This document shows, piece after piece, positions 24,413 to 34,452 of a stretch of 64,000 nucleotides of DNA. Position 1 is the stretch's first letter. Each line of letters begins with the position of its first letter. The translations under genes were made by a program, and so were the position numbers. This DNA comes from an uncultured Opitutia bacterium (GTDB taxonomy: Bacteria > Verrucomicrobiota > Verrucomicrobiia > Opitutales > Opitutaceae), in contig CAIUWA010000011.1 in the NCBI GenBank assembly GCA_903902745.1, forward strand, positions 1 to 64,000, read 5' to 3'. Below the pieces are notes generated by a model. It was not told the origin of the DNA. It did not search any database and was given only the letters and a program-made list of their open reading frames with translations.

Positions 24413-24527
24413 TTTGGCCACAAAGAGGCACGAAATGACACGAAAAAAATCCCGGATCAGGCGGAGGATTTGGATCCAATCCGTCCTGGTCTTTTTTCGT
24501 GTCATTTTGTGACTTTTCGTGGCCAAA
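24413..24527. repeat. Inverted repeat around a 'CACGAAATGACACGAAAA' motif
   Basis: TTTGGCCACAAAGAGGCACG (24413) is mirrored by TTTTCGTGGCCAAA (24514-24527), with CGAAATGACACGAAAA and TTTTTTCGTGTCATTTTG inside. It occupies most of the 302-bp gap upstream of pyrG; apart from it I see no gene there. Confidence 0.65.
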
Positions 24528-24600
24528 CGGTCTTGGTTGCAGCGCGGCATCTGCAGGGCTGCCGAGCTTTTTCTTGCGCGGGGCGCGGGCGCCCGCTTAA

Positions 24601-26211
<1,611 letters not shown>

Positions 26212-26229
26212 CGCGACGCGCCGCAACGG

Positions 26230-26390
26230 CGCGGGTAGTTGGCAGTTTGGAATTTGTAATTGGGAATTGGTTTCCATCGGGCTCGTCTAGGCACTCGGTT
26301 TGAGAGAGCCTCCTCCCCTCCCGTCACCTCGCCCCCAATTACCAACTACCAACTGCCAACTACAAATTCCCAACTCCCAATTCCATCCTC
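26230..26390. repeat. Inverted low-complexity repeat (GGCAGTTTGGAATT... / ...AATTCCCAACT)
   Basis: GTAGTTGGCAGTTTGGAATT (26233) faces a run of CCAACTACCAACTGCCAACT and ACAAATTCCCAACTCCC (26340-26384). It forms a long imperfect hairpin rich in short AACTNCC tandem units, in the gap between pyrG and kdsA. The kdsA promoter must lie between it and 26463. Confidence 0.6.
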
Positions 26391-26463
26391 GCTCCGCCGA
26401 AACCTGACAGTTTGCAATTGGTGCCAGTCTGTTGGTAATTAATTTGAAGTCAGTTTCAGAACC

Positions 26464-27258
26464 ATGCTCTTCAATCCCAAGAAACTCCTCGTTATCGCCG
26501 GGCCGTGCTCGCTGGAGAACGAGCGCGTCTGCCGCGCCGTGGCGGAAAAGCTGGTGAAGATCGGCCGCGCGCACCCCGCGCTGCAGTTCGTCTTCAAGGG
26601 CTCCTTCGACAAGGCCAACCGCACCTCGCTCGCCGGGGCGCGCGGCACCGGCATGGAGGCCGGGTTGAAGCTGCTCGCGCTCATCAAGCGCGACTACGGG
26701 TTTCCCGTGCTGACCGACGTCCATGAATCCACCCAGATGGCCGCCGTCGCCGCGGTCTGCGATGTCGTGCAGATCCCCGCGTTCCTCAGCCGGCAGACCG
26801 ACCTGCTGCTCGCCGCCGCCGCGACGGGCCGCGTGGTCAACGTGAAGAAGGGCCAGTTTCTCTCCCCGCCGGAAATGAAGCATGTGACCGACAAGCTCCG
26901 CCAGGGCCGCGCGAAGGAGATCTGGCAGACGGAGCGCGGCACCACCTTCGGTTACCAGAACCTCGTCGTCGACATGCGGTCGTTCGCCATCATGAAGCAG
27001 AATGGATTTCCCGTGATCTTCGACGCTACGCACAGCGTGCAACTGCCCGGGGCGGGCGGCGGCAAGAGCGACGGCCAGCGCGAGTTCGTGCCGCCGCTGG
27101 CGAAGGCCGCGCTCGCCGCCGGCGCCGACGGCCTCTTCATCGAGACGCACCCCAATCCGGCGAAGGCCATCAGCGACGGCCCCAACATGATTCCGCTGGC
27201 GGAGCTGCCCGCGCTGCTCGCGCAATGCCTCGCGGTCTGGCGGACGGTGCGCGCGTAG
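26464..27258 (+). CDS. kdsA: 2-dehydro-3-deoxyphosphooctonate aldolase (KDO-8-P synthase)
   Basis: A 264-aa TIM-barrel enzyme condensing PEP with arabinose 5-phosphate to KDO-8-phosphate for lipopolysaccharide. Visible hallmarks are [76 protein letters not shown] and [19 protein letters not shown]. The GPC cysteine and the N of VNVKKGQ suggest a metal-independent type (NVKK). It confirms a Gram-negative LPS-type envelope. Confidence 0.97.
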   Translation: MLFNPKKLLVIAGPCSLENERVCRAVAEKLVKIGRAHPALQFVFKGSFDKANRTSLAGARGTGMEAGLKLLALIKRDYGFPVLTDVHESTQMAAVAAVCDVVQIPAFLSRQTDLLLAAAATGRVVNVKKGQFLSPPEMKHVTDKLRQGRAKEIWQTERGTTFGYQNLVVDMRSFAIMKQNGFPVIFDATHSVQLPGAGGGKSDGQREFVPPLAKAALAAGADGLFIETHPNPAKAISDGPNMIPLAELPALLAQCLAVWRTVRA

Positions 27259-27326
27259 CGCACGGGGGAAAGAGGGCGGAGGACGGAATCCAGGATTTGT
27301 CCCTAGCCTCATTCGCCGTATAGAAG

Positions 27327-27392
27327 GTCACGAAGGGAACGAAGGAGAGCAGCTGGCGAGGAACTCTTTGCGGCCTTCGTTACCTTCTGAAG
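27327..27392. repeat. Small inverted repeat AAGGTCACGAAGGGAACGAAGG
   Basis: AGAAGGTCACGAAGGGAACG (27325) faces CTTCGTTACCTTCT (27377-27390). It is a 65-bp imperfect palindrome downstream of kdsA, possibly its terminator region. Confidence 0.5.
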
Positions 27393-27522
27393 AATGGTTG
27401 GTCCGTTTGAGTCTCCTCATCTGCGCGAAGATTGCTCCCGCACAAAGGTTGCGGCAGAGAATGATTCCCCCCCTTGACCAAGTCCGACTCAGTCCCACAC
27501 TTGGCCCCAACCAACCCTCCTG

Positions 27523-28020
27523 ATGGAAACTTTTCTCATCGACGTACCCATGCCTTCCATGGGTGCGACCGTGAATGAACTCACCGTCGTCACCCTCAAG
27601 ACCACGCCGGGGGCCCGGGTCGCCAAGGGCCAGAAGCTCGCGGAGCTGGAGAGTGACAAGTCGATCTTCGAGTTTGAATCCCCTTGCGAGGGCACGGTGC
27701 GCGCCATCCTGGCCAAGCCGGGTGAGATCAAGGAATCCGGGGCGGTCTTCCTGCAGATCGAAACCGCGGATGCCTCGCTCCGGCACCTGACGGCGCGGAA
27801 GACGGAAGACGGAGGACCGATGACAGCGAAAACTCCGCCGTCGGATTCCGCCGCTCCGTCCTCGGTCCTCCGTCCTCCGATCTGGACGCCCCGCGCCACC
27901 AAACTGGCGCAGGAGGCCGGCCTCGATCCCGCGCGGCTCACCGACATCACGGCGACCGGGCCGGGTGGCCGGGTTTCGGGCGATGATGTCACGCGCTATC
28001 TCGCGAGCCGCAAGGGTTGA
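27523..28020 (+). CDS. Lipoyl/biotinyl-domain protein with E3-binding (PSBD) domain, no catalytic domain
   Basis: A 165-aa protein. Residues 1-82 are a lipoyl domain with the modifiable lysine in ELESDKSIFEFES (Lys46). Residues about 125-160 are a peripheral subunit-binding domain (TPRATKLAQEAGLDPARL, ATGPGGRVSGDDV). The 2-oxoacid dehydrogenase E2 acyltransferase domain that normally follows is missing, and the frame ends cleanly. The linker (residues about 92-120) is translated from an intergenic GACGGAGGAC-type inverted repeat. The downstream KAS III gene overlaps or closely follows the stop, suggesting coupled expression and a carrier role for an acyl group. E1/E3 partners are not visible here. 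Confidence 0.87.
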   Translation: METFLIDVPMPSMGATVNELTVVTLKTTPGARVAKGQKLAELESDKSIFEFESPCEGTVRAILAKPGEIKESGAVFLQIETADASLRHLTARKTEDGGPMTAKTPPSDSAAPSSVLRPPIWTPRATKLAQEAGLDPARLTDITATGPGGRVSGDDVTRYLASRKG

Positions 28021-28058
28021 ACCCCGGACCAGCCTGCGTCTCACTCTTCTTTCTTCCG

Positions 28059-29060
28059 TTGAAATCGACCATTGCTGATACCGTTTGCATTGCCGGCGTG
28101 GGTTACGCGGTCCCCGCGAACATCCGCGCCAACAGTGAAATCCTGAAGGCCTTCCCCCACCGGACCGAGGAGGAAATCGTCCGCCTGACCGGCATCAAGG
28201 AGCGCCGCCACGCTCTCGACGACGAGAGCGCGACCGCCCTCGCCGCCACCGCCGTCCAGCACGCGCTGGCGCAGGCGGGCATGCACGTGAGCCAGATCGA
28301 TGGCATCATCATGGCGACGCTCATCCCCGACCAGCCGGTGCCGGCGATGGCCAGCGCGCTGGCCAAGCTCCTCGGCATCCCGCGGGTGCTCGCGTTTGAC
28401 GTCAACGCCGCCTGTTCCGGCTGGCTGTACGCGCTGGAGATCGGCCGCGCCTTCATCCGCGGCGGCACGGCGAAGAACCTCATCGTCGTCACCGCGGAGC
28501 TCATTTCCCGCATCACCAACCCGAAGGATCACGACACGGCCTTCCTGTTTGGCGATGGCGCCGGCGCGGCGATCCTGACGGGCGCCACCGACGGCCACCG
28601 CCTGCATCGCATGGACCTGACCGGCGACGCCGACCAGTACGACGCGATGCAGCGCTCGGGTGGCGGCGCGCGCATGCCCTGGCCGGCGGTCGAGGGCGAT
28701 GACATGGCGCATTTCTACCTGACGATGGACGGCCCGGCGGTCTTCAAGCACGCGGTCATCGGTTTTTCCGACCGAATCGAGGAAACCCTGCGGCGCGAGC
28801 GGCTGAAGGCCGAGGAGATCGCGTGGGTCGTGCCGCACCAGGCGAACGAGCGCATCCTCAAGGCGGTGAGCAAACGCGTGGGGATTCCCTACGAGAAGTT
28901 CGTGATGACGATCTCGCAGTACGGCAACACGAGCGCCGCGAGCGTCTCAATGGCCCTCGGCTGGGCGGCGGAGGAAGGCCTCTTCGCCCCGGGGGACAAG
29001 ATCATCTTCTGCAGCGTGGGCGCGGGGCTGACGTTCGCCGGCGGACTGCTGGTTTGGTAA
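28059..29060 (+). CDS. 3-oxoacyl-ACP synthase III family (KAS III) enzyme
   Basis: The start is uncertain. TTG 28059 (LKSTIADTVCIAGVGYAVP) fits the family N-terminus and gives 333 aa; a TTG at 28017 overlapping the previous stop would add 14 residues. The catalytic triad is intact: Cys in NAACSGWLYA, His in VVPHQANERI, Asn in SQYGNTSAAS. FLFGDGAGAAIL and the C-terminal SVGAGLTFAGGLL are typical. KAS III condenses acyl-CoA with malonyl-ACP to start fatty acid chains; paralogues also start polyketide or olefin chains. The pairing with a lipoyl/PSBD protein rather than a fab cluster hints at a special starter unit. I do not assign fabH with certainty. Confidence 0.88.
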   Translation: MKSTIADTVCIAGVGYAVPANIRANSEILKAFPHRTEEEIVRLTGIKERRHALDDESATALAATAVQHALAQAGMHVSQIDGIIMATLIPDQPVPAMASALAKLLGIPRVLAFDVNAACSGWLYALEIGRAFIRGGTAKNLIVVTAELISRITNPKDHDTAFLFGDGAGAAILTGATDGHRLHRMDLTGDADQYDAMQRSGGGARMPWPAVEGDDMAHFYLTMDGPAVFKHAVIGFSDRIEETLRRERLKAEEIAWVVPHQANERILKAVSKRVGIPYEKFVMTISQYGNTSAASVSMALGWAAEEGLFAPGDKIIFCSVGAGLTFAGGLLVW

Positions 29061-29065
29061 CCGGA

Positions 29066-29152
29066 ATTATTTCGCGCAGAGGCGCAGGGGCGCAGAGCAA
29101 ACCGGTTTTTGAGATTATGGGTCTTCCTTGGCGGCACTGCGCCTCGGCGTGA
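29066..29152. repeat. Paired inverted repeat, CGCGCAGAGGCGCAG family
   Basis: TTTCGCGCAGAGGCGCAGGG (29071) faces CACTGCGCCTCGGCGTGAAA (29135). A short copy of the family at 815, 20361 and 30013, in the convergent gap between the KAS III gene and rsmE. Confidence 0.7.
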
Positions 29153-29164
29153 AACATCCGATTC

Positions 29165-29953
29165 CTACCCGTTCTGCAACTCGTAGCTGAGCACGCTCAA
29201 TGCGTAGACGGCGGCGGTTTCGCAGCGCAGGACCAGCGGGCCGAGCGTGATGGGCTCGAAGCCGCAGCTCTGCGACTGGCTCATCTCCGCCGGCGTGAAG
29301 TCGCCCTCGGGGCCGATCAGCCAGAGGACTTTTTTCGGCGCGTGGCCGTTCGCGGCGGAAAAGGCGGCCAGCACGGTCTTCAGCGACTTCGCGCCGGGCT
29401 GGAGGCTGGCGATGAGCTTCAGGTCGTGGCCGCGCGCGCCCTCCATGAAGGCCGAAGCCGTTTGCACCGGCGTGATCTCGGGCAGCCACGCGTTGCCGCA
29501 TTGCTTCGCGGCCTCGAGCGCGGCGACCTGCCACTTTTCGATCTTTTTGTCGGAGCGCTCGCCGTCGAGATGCACCTGCGTGCGTTCGCTCTCGAGGGGC
29601 ACGATGCGGGCGACGCCGATCTCGGTCGCCTTGCGCACGATGGCGTCCATGAAACCGCCCTTCGGCAATGCCTGGCCGAGCGTGATTTCGTAGGGCAGGG
29701 GCTTCGCCTTTTGCGCAAAGCGCACCTTGAGTACCGCGGCCGGCTTGTCCGCCATAGTCCCGCGTCCGCGGGACGACGGCGGATCGCTGATGAGTTCGCA
29801 GATCCACTCGGCGCCGCGGCCGTCGAAGGCGACAACGGTGTCACCGACCCGGGCACGGTTGACGGCGATGAGGTGGTGCGACTCGTCCGATGAGAGGGTG
29901 ATTTCGGCCGGCTCACGGTTGGCCGGGGTGCAGAAGGCGCGGAAGTCGGGCAT
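29165..29953 (-). CDS. rsmE: 16S rRNA (uracil1498-N3)-methyltransferase
   Basis: Start at ATG 29953 (262 aa), where MPDFRAFCTP aligns with the family N-terminus; the longer frame runs through an intergenic repeat. The N-terminal PUA-like domain (ESHHLIAVNRARVGDTVVAF) is followed by the SPOUT knot methyltransferase domain: QALPKGGFMDAIVRKATEIG, PLESERTQVHL, LEAAKQCGNAWLP, LWLIGPEGDFTPAE and LGPLVLRCETAAVYALS. It methylates U1498 of 16S rRNA in the 30S subunit. Confidence 0.95.
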   Translation of the reverse strand: MPDFRAFCTPANREPAEITLSSDESHHLIAVNRARVGDTVVAFDGRGAEWICELISDPPSSRGRGTMADKPAAVLKVRFAQKAKPLPYEITLGQALPKGGFMDAIVRKATEIGVARIVPLESERTQVHLDGERSDKKIEKWQVAALEAAKQCGNAWLPEITPVQTASAFMEGARGHDLKLIASLQPGAKSLKTVLAAFSAANGHAPKKVLWLIGPEGDFTPAEMSQSQSCGFEPITLGPLVLRCETAAVYALSVLSYELQNG

Positions 29954-30012
29954 ACGCTGCGCGAGTGTCGAGGGACGGGTGGCGGCGTGGCAAGGGGGGA
30001 GTGGCCCGATGA

Positions 30013-30085
30013 ATTTCGCGCGGAGGCGCAAAGGCGCAGAGCCGGGCATGAGATTCCTCTGCGCCCCTGCGACTCTGCGCGAAAC
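30013..30085. repeat. Paired inverted repeat, CGCGCGGAGGCGCAAAG family
   Basis: ATTTCGCGCGGAGGCGCAAA (30012) faces CTGCGACTCTGCGCGAAA (30068-30085) within the 414-bp gap between rsmE and tRNA-Leu. The rest of that gap holds the two palindromes at 30149 and what should be the tRNA promoter; no gene is seen. Confidence 0.7.
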
Positions 30086-30148
30086 CCGGTTTGGCTGGAG
30101 TGATTGGCTGCCGGCAGGACCCTGCTTCGCTCGTTGAGCTGCGCAGGG

Positions 30149-30208
30149 CAGGGGCCGGATTCCGGCCCCTGAAACAGTAAGGGCGCTGGATTTTAATCCA
30201 GCGCCCTT
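30149..30208. repeat. Two near-perfect palindromes upstream of tRNA-Leu
   Basis: CAGGGGCCGGA-T-TCCGGCCCCTG (30149-30171) and AAGGGCGCTGGATT-TT-AATCCAGCGCCCTT (30179-30208) have perfect 11- and 14-bp arms, only eight bases apart. They could be bidirectional terminators or REP-type units. They lie 160 bp upstream of the tRNA. Confidence 0.8.
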
Positions 30209-30367
30209 GCCGACTTATCTGACAAACTATGAACTGCCAAAAAGAACGGGTAACGGGGGAGTATGACGTGACGGCGGCTCAAGTGTTCAAAATTACACCG
30301 GATCATTTCCGTCCGAGAATTGGATTTACACGCGCCGGCCTGATTCTAGTTTTTGCGCTTCATTCCC

Positions 30368-30455
30368 GCCCGGATGGCGGAATTGGTAGACGCAACGGAC
30401 TCAAAATCCGTCGCCCTCTAAAGGCGTGTGGGTTCGAGTCCCTCTCCGGGCACCA
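30368..30455 (+). tRNA. tRNA-Leu (anticodon CAA)
   Basis: 88 nt including an encoded CCA end. The acceptor arms GCCCGGA/TCCGGGC pair perfectly. The anticodon stem ACGGA/TCCGT encloses the loop CTCAAAA, giving anticodon CAA (codon UUG). The long variable arm (CGCCCTCTAAAGGCG) marks it as a class II leucine tRNA, and the T arm is GTGGG-TTCGAGT-CCCTC. Confidence 0.97.
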
Positions 30456-30517
30456 TCCTTCGCTCCTGTGGAGCTACGGATGGCGCGGCCAGCCTTCGCC
30501 CGTTGGGCTACGGCTGG
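30453..30517. repeat. Twin hairpins downstream of tRNA-Leu
   Basis: CCATCC-TTC-GCTCC / GGAGC-TAC-GGATGG (30453-30483) and CCAGCC-TTC-GCCC / GGGC-TAC-GGCTGG (30489-30517) share the same design, interrupted by TTC and TAC in both arms. The first begins at the tRNA CCA end. They are members of one palindromic repeat type and may also serve in 3' processing or termination. Confidence 0.75.
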
Positions 30518-30686
30518 CACGCCAGTCATTGGCCTGCGGAGCGAGCAATCGCGGCGTAAGGCCGGTCCGACGGTTACAAACCGATCCGCGGGCGAAAATG
30601 AAAAGCAGGCCTCGCCTTCTCCCGGCCGGTCCCCATAGATGCCGGTCTGGCAGCTGAACGTGTCCGGCATCAGGTCCATTACCCCC

Positions 30687-32480
30687 GTGATCTTAGATCG
30701 ACGCTCCTTCCTTCAGTTCATTTCCTCCTCGGCACTTCTGGCCGGGGTGAGGCCTTCCCGGATCATGGCGGCCGGCAATGCTCCCGGCCCGGACTTTGAC
30801 ATCCGCGGCCTTGAATTGTCCGGTTCCGGTTTCTGGCAATGGCGGGTCATCGACCGGACCCTGGACCTGATGGACCGGCTCGGGCTCAACACGCTCATCC
30901 TGGGCCAGGACAATCTGCCCAACTCCATCGTCTGGCCGCGGGCTTACTTCTCCGAGGATTTCATGTACGCCCGCGATCCGACCCATATGACGGTCAGCCA
31001 CACCGGGCGGGATTATTTGCGCCAGGTGATTCGCCGGGCCGCGCGAAAAAACATCGGAGTGTTTCTGGAGGCCAAGGAAATCTCCTATCCCTACCTGATC
31101 GTCGAACTGCATCCCGAGCTGATGGAAAAGAAGGGCGTGGTGTGCCCCACGCATCCCTTTTGGTGGGAATTCGAGCGGGCGCGCTACCAGGAAGTGGTGG
31201 AGACGCTGCCCGGCATCGGGGGAGTGGTGATCAGCACGGGCAGCAACGAAAGCCAGGTTACCTTCGCCGCACGCAACTGCACCTGCGCCCGATGCCGGAC
31301 ATATGCCGCGGCGGACTGGCATGAAAACCTGATCCGGTCGATCCACGAGCCGCTGCAGGCCCAAGGCAAGCGGGTGGTTGTCCGCGATTGTTCCAGCAGC
31401 CGCAGCGAGCAGGCCTCCATTCTGGAGGGCTGCGCGAAAGTTTCCCGCGATGTGGTCGTCTCCCTGAAAAACACCCCGCAGGAATTCGCCCCGGTGTTTC
31501 CCGACAATCCGCAAATCGGGCGGACGAAACGCAATGACACCTGGGTGGAATTCGACGCCGCCGGTCAATTTTCCGGGCTCGGGGTGTTTCCGGTGAGCCT
31601 GGTGGACGATTTTCAGCGCCGGCTTCTTCACGCGCGGGATCAGGGAGTGAAGGGCGCGTGGTTCCGGGCGGATGTGGAGGCGGTTTCGGATGCGAGCCTG
31701 TTCAACAGCGTGAACCTCCTCAATGTGTTCGCCGGCGCCATGCTGACGGTCCGGGTCGCCACCCGCCCGCCGGAAATCTTCCAGCGGTGGCTGGCCCATG
31801 GGATCCCGGATCCCCTCCGGACCGAGTCGGAGCAGGGCGATCCAGTCACGGTGAGTCCGGACGAGGCCGAGCGGTTCGGAAATTTTCTCCGGGCCTCGTG
31901 GCTGGTGATGGCGAAAACCGTTTATGTCCGCGGATTGATTTTTGCCGATGGCACCGGCGCCCTGCCCGATTCGCTCGACGCGGCCATTGACAACCTGCTC
32001 GTGCTCCACGCACGGGAGGAGTGGGAACCGGGTGCGGCCAGCCGCATTGAGCCGACGGAGGAGAATCTCCGGTTCATCCTCGCGGAAAAGGCCGAAGCCG
32101 AAAGTGGCGTCGCGGCGTTGACGGGATTGTTGCAGCCGGAACGTCTGCCTATTCCAGCGGCGCTCCAGTCCTCTTACGCCACGTTGCTCAAGCTCTATGC
32201 GCTCTACGTCCGGGGCTTCAGCCGGGCCACCGCGGCCTGCTTCCTCGCCCGGCGGGCGCTGGCCACGCGCGCTGCCGCGGACATTGCCGCCGCGAGGACG
32301 GCGGTCGCGGAATTGCGGGTGCACGGCGCGGACGCCGGCCGGCAGCTGGGGGAAATGCCGCCGCCCCATTTCGTGCGCCGCCTGCTCGATCCGGCGCCCG
32401 CCCTGCGGTTGGCGGCGGACCTGCAGGAAAAAATGACCGAGCTGGAATGGGCGCAGAAAAACGCCGCCAACCGGGCCTGA
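30687..32480 (+). CDS. Tat-exported protein, unassigned probable TIM-barrel family (paralogue 1)
   Basis: The start is set at GTG 30687 because the next residues (ILDRRSFLQFISSSALLAGV) form a twin-arginine signal; ATG 30639 is the alternative. The mature protein is about 560 aa. It alternates strands and helices like a TIM barrel (IDRTLDLMDRLGLNTLILGQ, RAARKNIGVFLEAKEISYPY, PELMEKKGVVCPTHPFWWEF). It has a cysteine trio in NCTCARCRTY, a WVEFDAAGQFSGLGVFP segment and a C-terminal helical domain. It is homologous along its whole length to the next gene, 53 bp downstream. Some stretches recall GH67- or GH20-like glycosidases, but I do not recognise the family. Confidence 0.78.
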   Translation: MILDRRSFLQFISSSALLAGVRPSRIMAAGNAPGPDFDIRGLELSGSGFWQWRVIDRTLDLMDRLGLNTLILGQDNLPNSIVWPRAYFSEDFMYARDPTHMTVSHTGRDYLRQVIRRAARKNIGVFLEAKEISYPYLIVELHPELMEKKGVVCPTHPFWWEFERARYQEVVETLPGIGGVVISTGSNESQVTFAARNCTCARCRTYAAADWHENLIRSIHEPLQAQGKRVVVRDCSSSRSEQASILEGCAKVSRDVVVSLKNTPQEFAPVFPDNPQIGRTKRNDTWVEFDAAGQFSGLGVFPVSLVDDFQRRLLHARDQGVKGAWFRADVEAVSDASLFNSVNLLNVFAGAMLTVRVATRPPEIFQRWLAHGIPDPLRTESEQGDPVTVSPDEAERFGNFLRASWLVMAKTVYVRGLIFADGTGALPDSLDAAIDNLLVLHAREEWEPGAASRIEPTEENLRFILAEKAEAESGVAALTGLLQPERLPIPAALQSSYATLLKLYALYVRGFSRATAACFLARRALATRAAADIAAARTAVAELRVHGADAGRQLGEMPPPHFVRRLLDPAPALRLAADLQEKMTELEWAQKNAANRA

Positions 32481-32533
32481 GGGCGGGAATTGCACCCTCC
32501 GCCCCGGCGCCGAGAACCCTCGAATCGACAATC

Positions 32534-34219
32534 ATGGACCCGAACGATTTTTCCATCCGCGGCGTCGAGATGCACAGCAACAACCGGTTTCAGACCGGCT
32601 CCTGGCGGTGGAAATCCCTGGACCGCGTGCTGCGCTTCATGGGCGGGAACGATCTGAACGCGCTCATCTTTCACCAGGTCGACCTCACCGACTGGCTGGT
32701 GTGGCCCAGGAAATTCTTCACCCCGGAGATCATGCGTTCCCGCTGGCCGGCGCGCCTGGCCGCCGTCGAGAACGCCCGCAGCCACATCCGGGAGGTGGTG
32801 CGCCGCGCCGCGGAGCAGCGGGCCGGCTTCTACCTCGAGGTGAAGGAAATCTGGTATCCCGACGAGATCATCGAGCTCCATCCCGAACTCATGGAGATCA
32901 AGGGCGTCGTCTGCCCGACCCATCCGTTCTGGTGGGAGTTTGAACGGGCAAAATACGAGGAGCTGCTCGAGGAAATTCCCGACCTCGCGGGGGTGATCAT
33001 GAGCGCGGGATCGCGGGAGAGCAAACTGACGCTGGCGGTCCGCAACTGCACCTGCGAGCGATGCCGCAACTACGACCCGGCGGTCTGGTACGCGAACCTG
33101 ATCCGGTCCATCTACGAGCCGCTCAAGGCGCGAAACAAGACCCTGACGATCCGGGACTTTGCCTTCAGCCGGACCGACCAGAATTTCATCCTGGACGCCT
33201 GCTCGGCGGTTTCGCCGGAAGTGATCATGGCGATGAAGAACACGCCGCATGATTATTATCCGACCTTTCCGGACAATCCCCGCATCGGACACTCGAACGG
33301 CCATCCCCAATGGGTGGAGTTCGACACCTGGGGGCAGTATTTTGCCATGGGCCTCTTTCCCTGCAGCGTCGTGGAGGACATGCAGCGCCGGTTGCGCCAC
33401 TGCAAGGAGAGCGGCGTCAGCGGCGTGTGGTTCCGCACCGACCTCGAGGTGATCAACGACCACGGCGCCTTCAATAGTTTCGACGTGCTCAACCTCTTCG
33501 GCGGTGCGCTTCTATCCAAACGCATCGAGCAGGATCTCGACAATGTCTACCGCGCCTGGCTCGCCTACGGGCTGGCGGATCCGCTGAAATCCGAATCCGA
33601 GCAGGGGCCGCCGGTGCCGGTGCCAGCGGAGTACCTGCCGCGCTTTCGTGAATTCATGCGGGTCTCCTGGGCGGTCTTGGAGGGCACCCTCTATGTCCGC
33701 GGCCTGGTTTTCACCGAGGGGAGCTGCCAGTTTCCAGTCTCGGTGGACCGGGCGTTCTCCAACATGCTCGTGTTTCAGGGCCGGGAGGATTGGGAGCCCG
33801 GCTCGTCGAAGCGCGTCGAGCCCACGGAGGAGAACATGAAGATCATCCTGGCCGACAAGGAACGCGCCCAGCGCGACGTGGCCCGGCTGCCGGGCATCCT
33901 GCGGCTGGACGAGCTGGATCTGCCGGTCGAATTCAAGGACTCGCTGAAAGCCATGCTGGAGCTCTACCAGCTTTATGTCCGGGGCTACTGCCTTTGCACG
34001 GTCGCCTGTTTTTGGACGAAAAAGGCAACGCTCACCAAGGCGGCCGCGGACGTGGCGGAGGCAAGCAAGGCGGGAGAACAGGTCGCCGCTTACCGGGACG
34101 AGGTGATGCAACGGCTCGCCGACACCTACTACACCCAGCACGTCTACTGGTTCTTCGATCTGGACCACCTGGCGAGCCTCGTCGCGGATATCCGCCGCAA
34201 AGTGGCCGCGCTTGGCTAG
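32534..34219 (+). CDS. Cytosolic paralogue of the preceding protein (unassigned family)
   Basis: A 561-aa protein from ATG 32534 (MDPNDFSIRGVEMHSNNRFQ), without any signal peptide, unlike its paralogue. It shares the framework: PELMEIKGVVCPTHPFWWEF, RNCTCERCRNYDP, FPDNPRIG, WVEFDTWGQYFAMGLFP, GVWFRTDLEVINDHGAFNSF, ADPLKSESEQGPPV and EDWEPGSSKRVEPTEENMKI. Conserved Glu/Asp in LEVKEIWYP, WVEFDTWGQ and WFRTDLEV are candidate catalytic residues of a glycosidase barrel. The two genes are almost certainly co-transcribed. The exported/cytosolic split suggests two stages of one substrate's breakdown, which is an inference. Confidence 0.8.
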   Translation: MDPNDFSIRGVEMHSNNRFQTGSWRWKSLDRVLRFMGGNDLNALIFHQVDLTDWLVWPRKFFTPEIMRSRWPARLAAVENARSHIREVVRRAAEQRAGFYLEVKEIWYPDEIIELHPELMEIKGVVCPTHPFWWEFERAKYEELLEEIPDLAGVIMSAGSRESKLTLAVRNCTCERCRNYDPAVWYANLIRSIYEPLKARNKTLTIRDFAFSRTDQNFILDACSAVSPEVIMAMKNTPHDYYPTFPDNPRIGHSNGHPQWVEFDTWGQYFAMGLFPCSVVEDMQRRLRHCKESGVSGVWFRTDLEVINDHGAFNSFDVLNLFGGALLSKRIEQDLDNVYRAWLAYGLADPLKSESEQGPPVPVPAEYLPRFREFMRVSWAVLEGTLYVRGLVFTEGSCQFPVSVDRAFSNMLVFQGREDWEPGSSKRVEPTEENMKIILADKERAQRDVARLPGILRLDELDLPVEFKDSLKAMLELYQLYVRGYCLCTVACFWTKKATLTKAAADVAEASKAGEQVAAYRDEVMQRLADTYYTQHVYWFFDLDHLASLVADIRRKVAALG

Positions 34220-34452
34220 TTTCGCCCTTGGGGCGGGACTGTCAGTGGTTGAGCCAGGGGAGATGTTGGCCGGGGCAACCCCGGTGGGCCGGCCGTTTCC
34301 TCGAAGCCTATTTCCAACTGTGAAAATTGAAGCGCACCTGCTTTTTCTCAATCAACCGCCGCCAGTCGAGGAAGAGAAAGTGAACCAATTTCCGCCGCGA
34401 AAATGCCAAGGAATGCCGAGTGCAGTTCCCATGGGAAAACTATCATTTACAC

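Noticed and set aside
30179-30208. Second tRNA suggested by a GGATTTTAATCC anticodon-like loop
   Set aside because: Only one stem-loop; no acceptor, D or T arms around it.
34220-34452. Regulatory RNA in the gap after the second paralogue
   Set aside because: Only a short GCCGGGGCAACCCCGGTGGGCCGGCC stem is visible, probably the operon terminator; no known riboswitch pattern.
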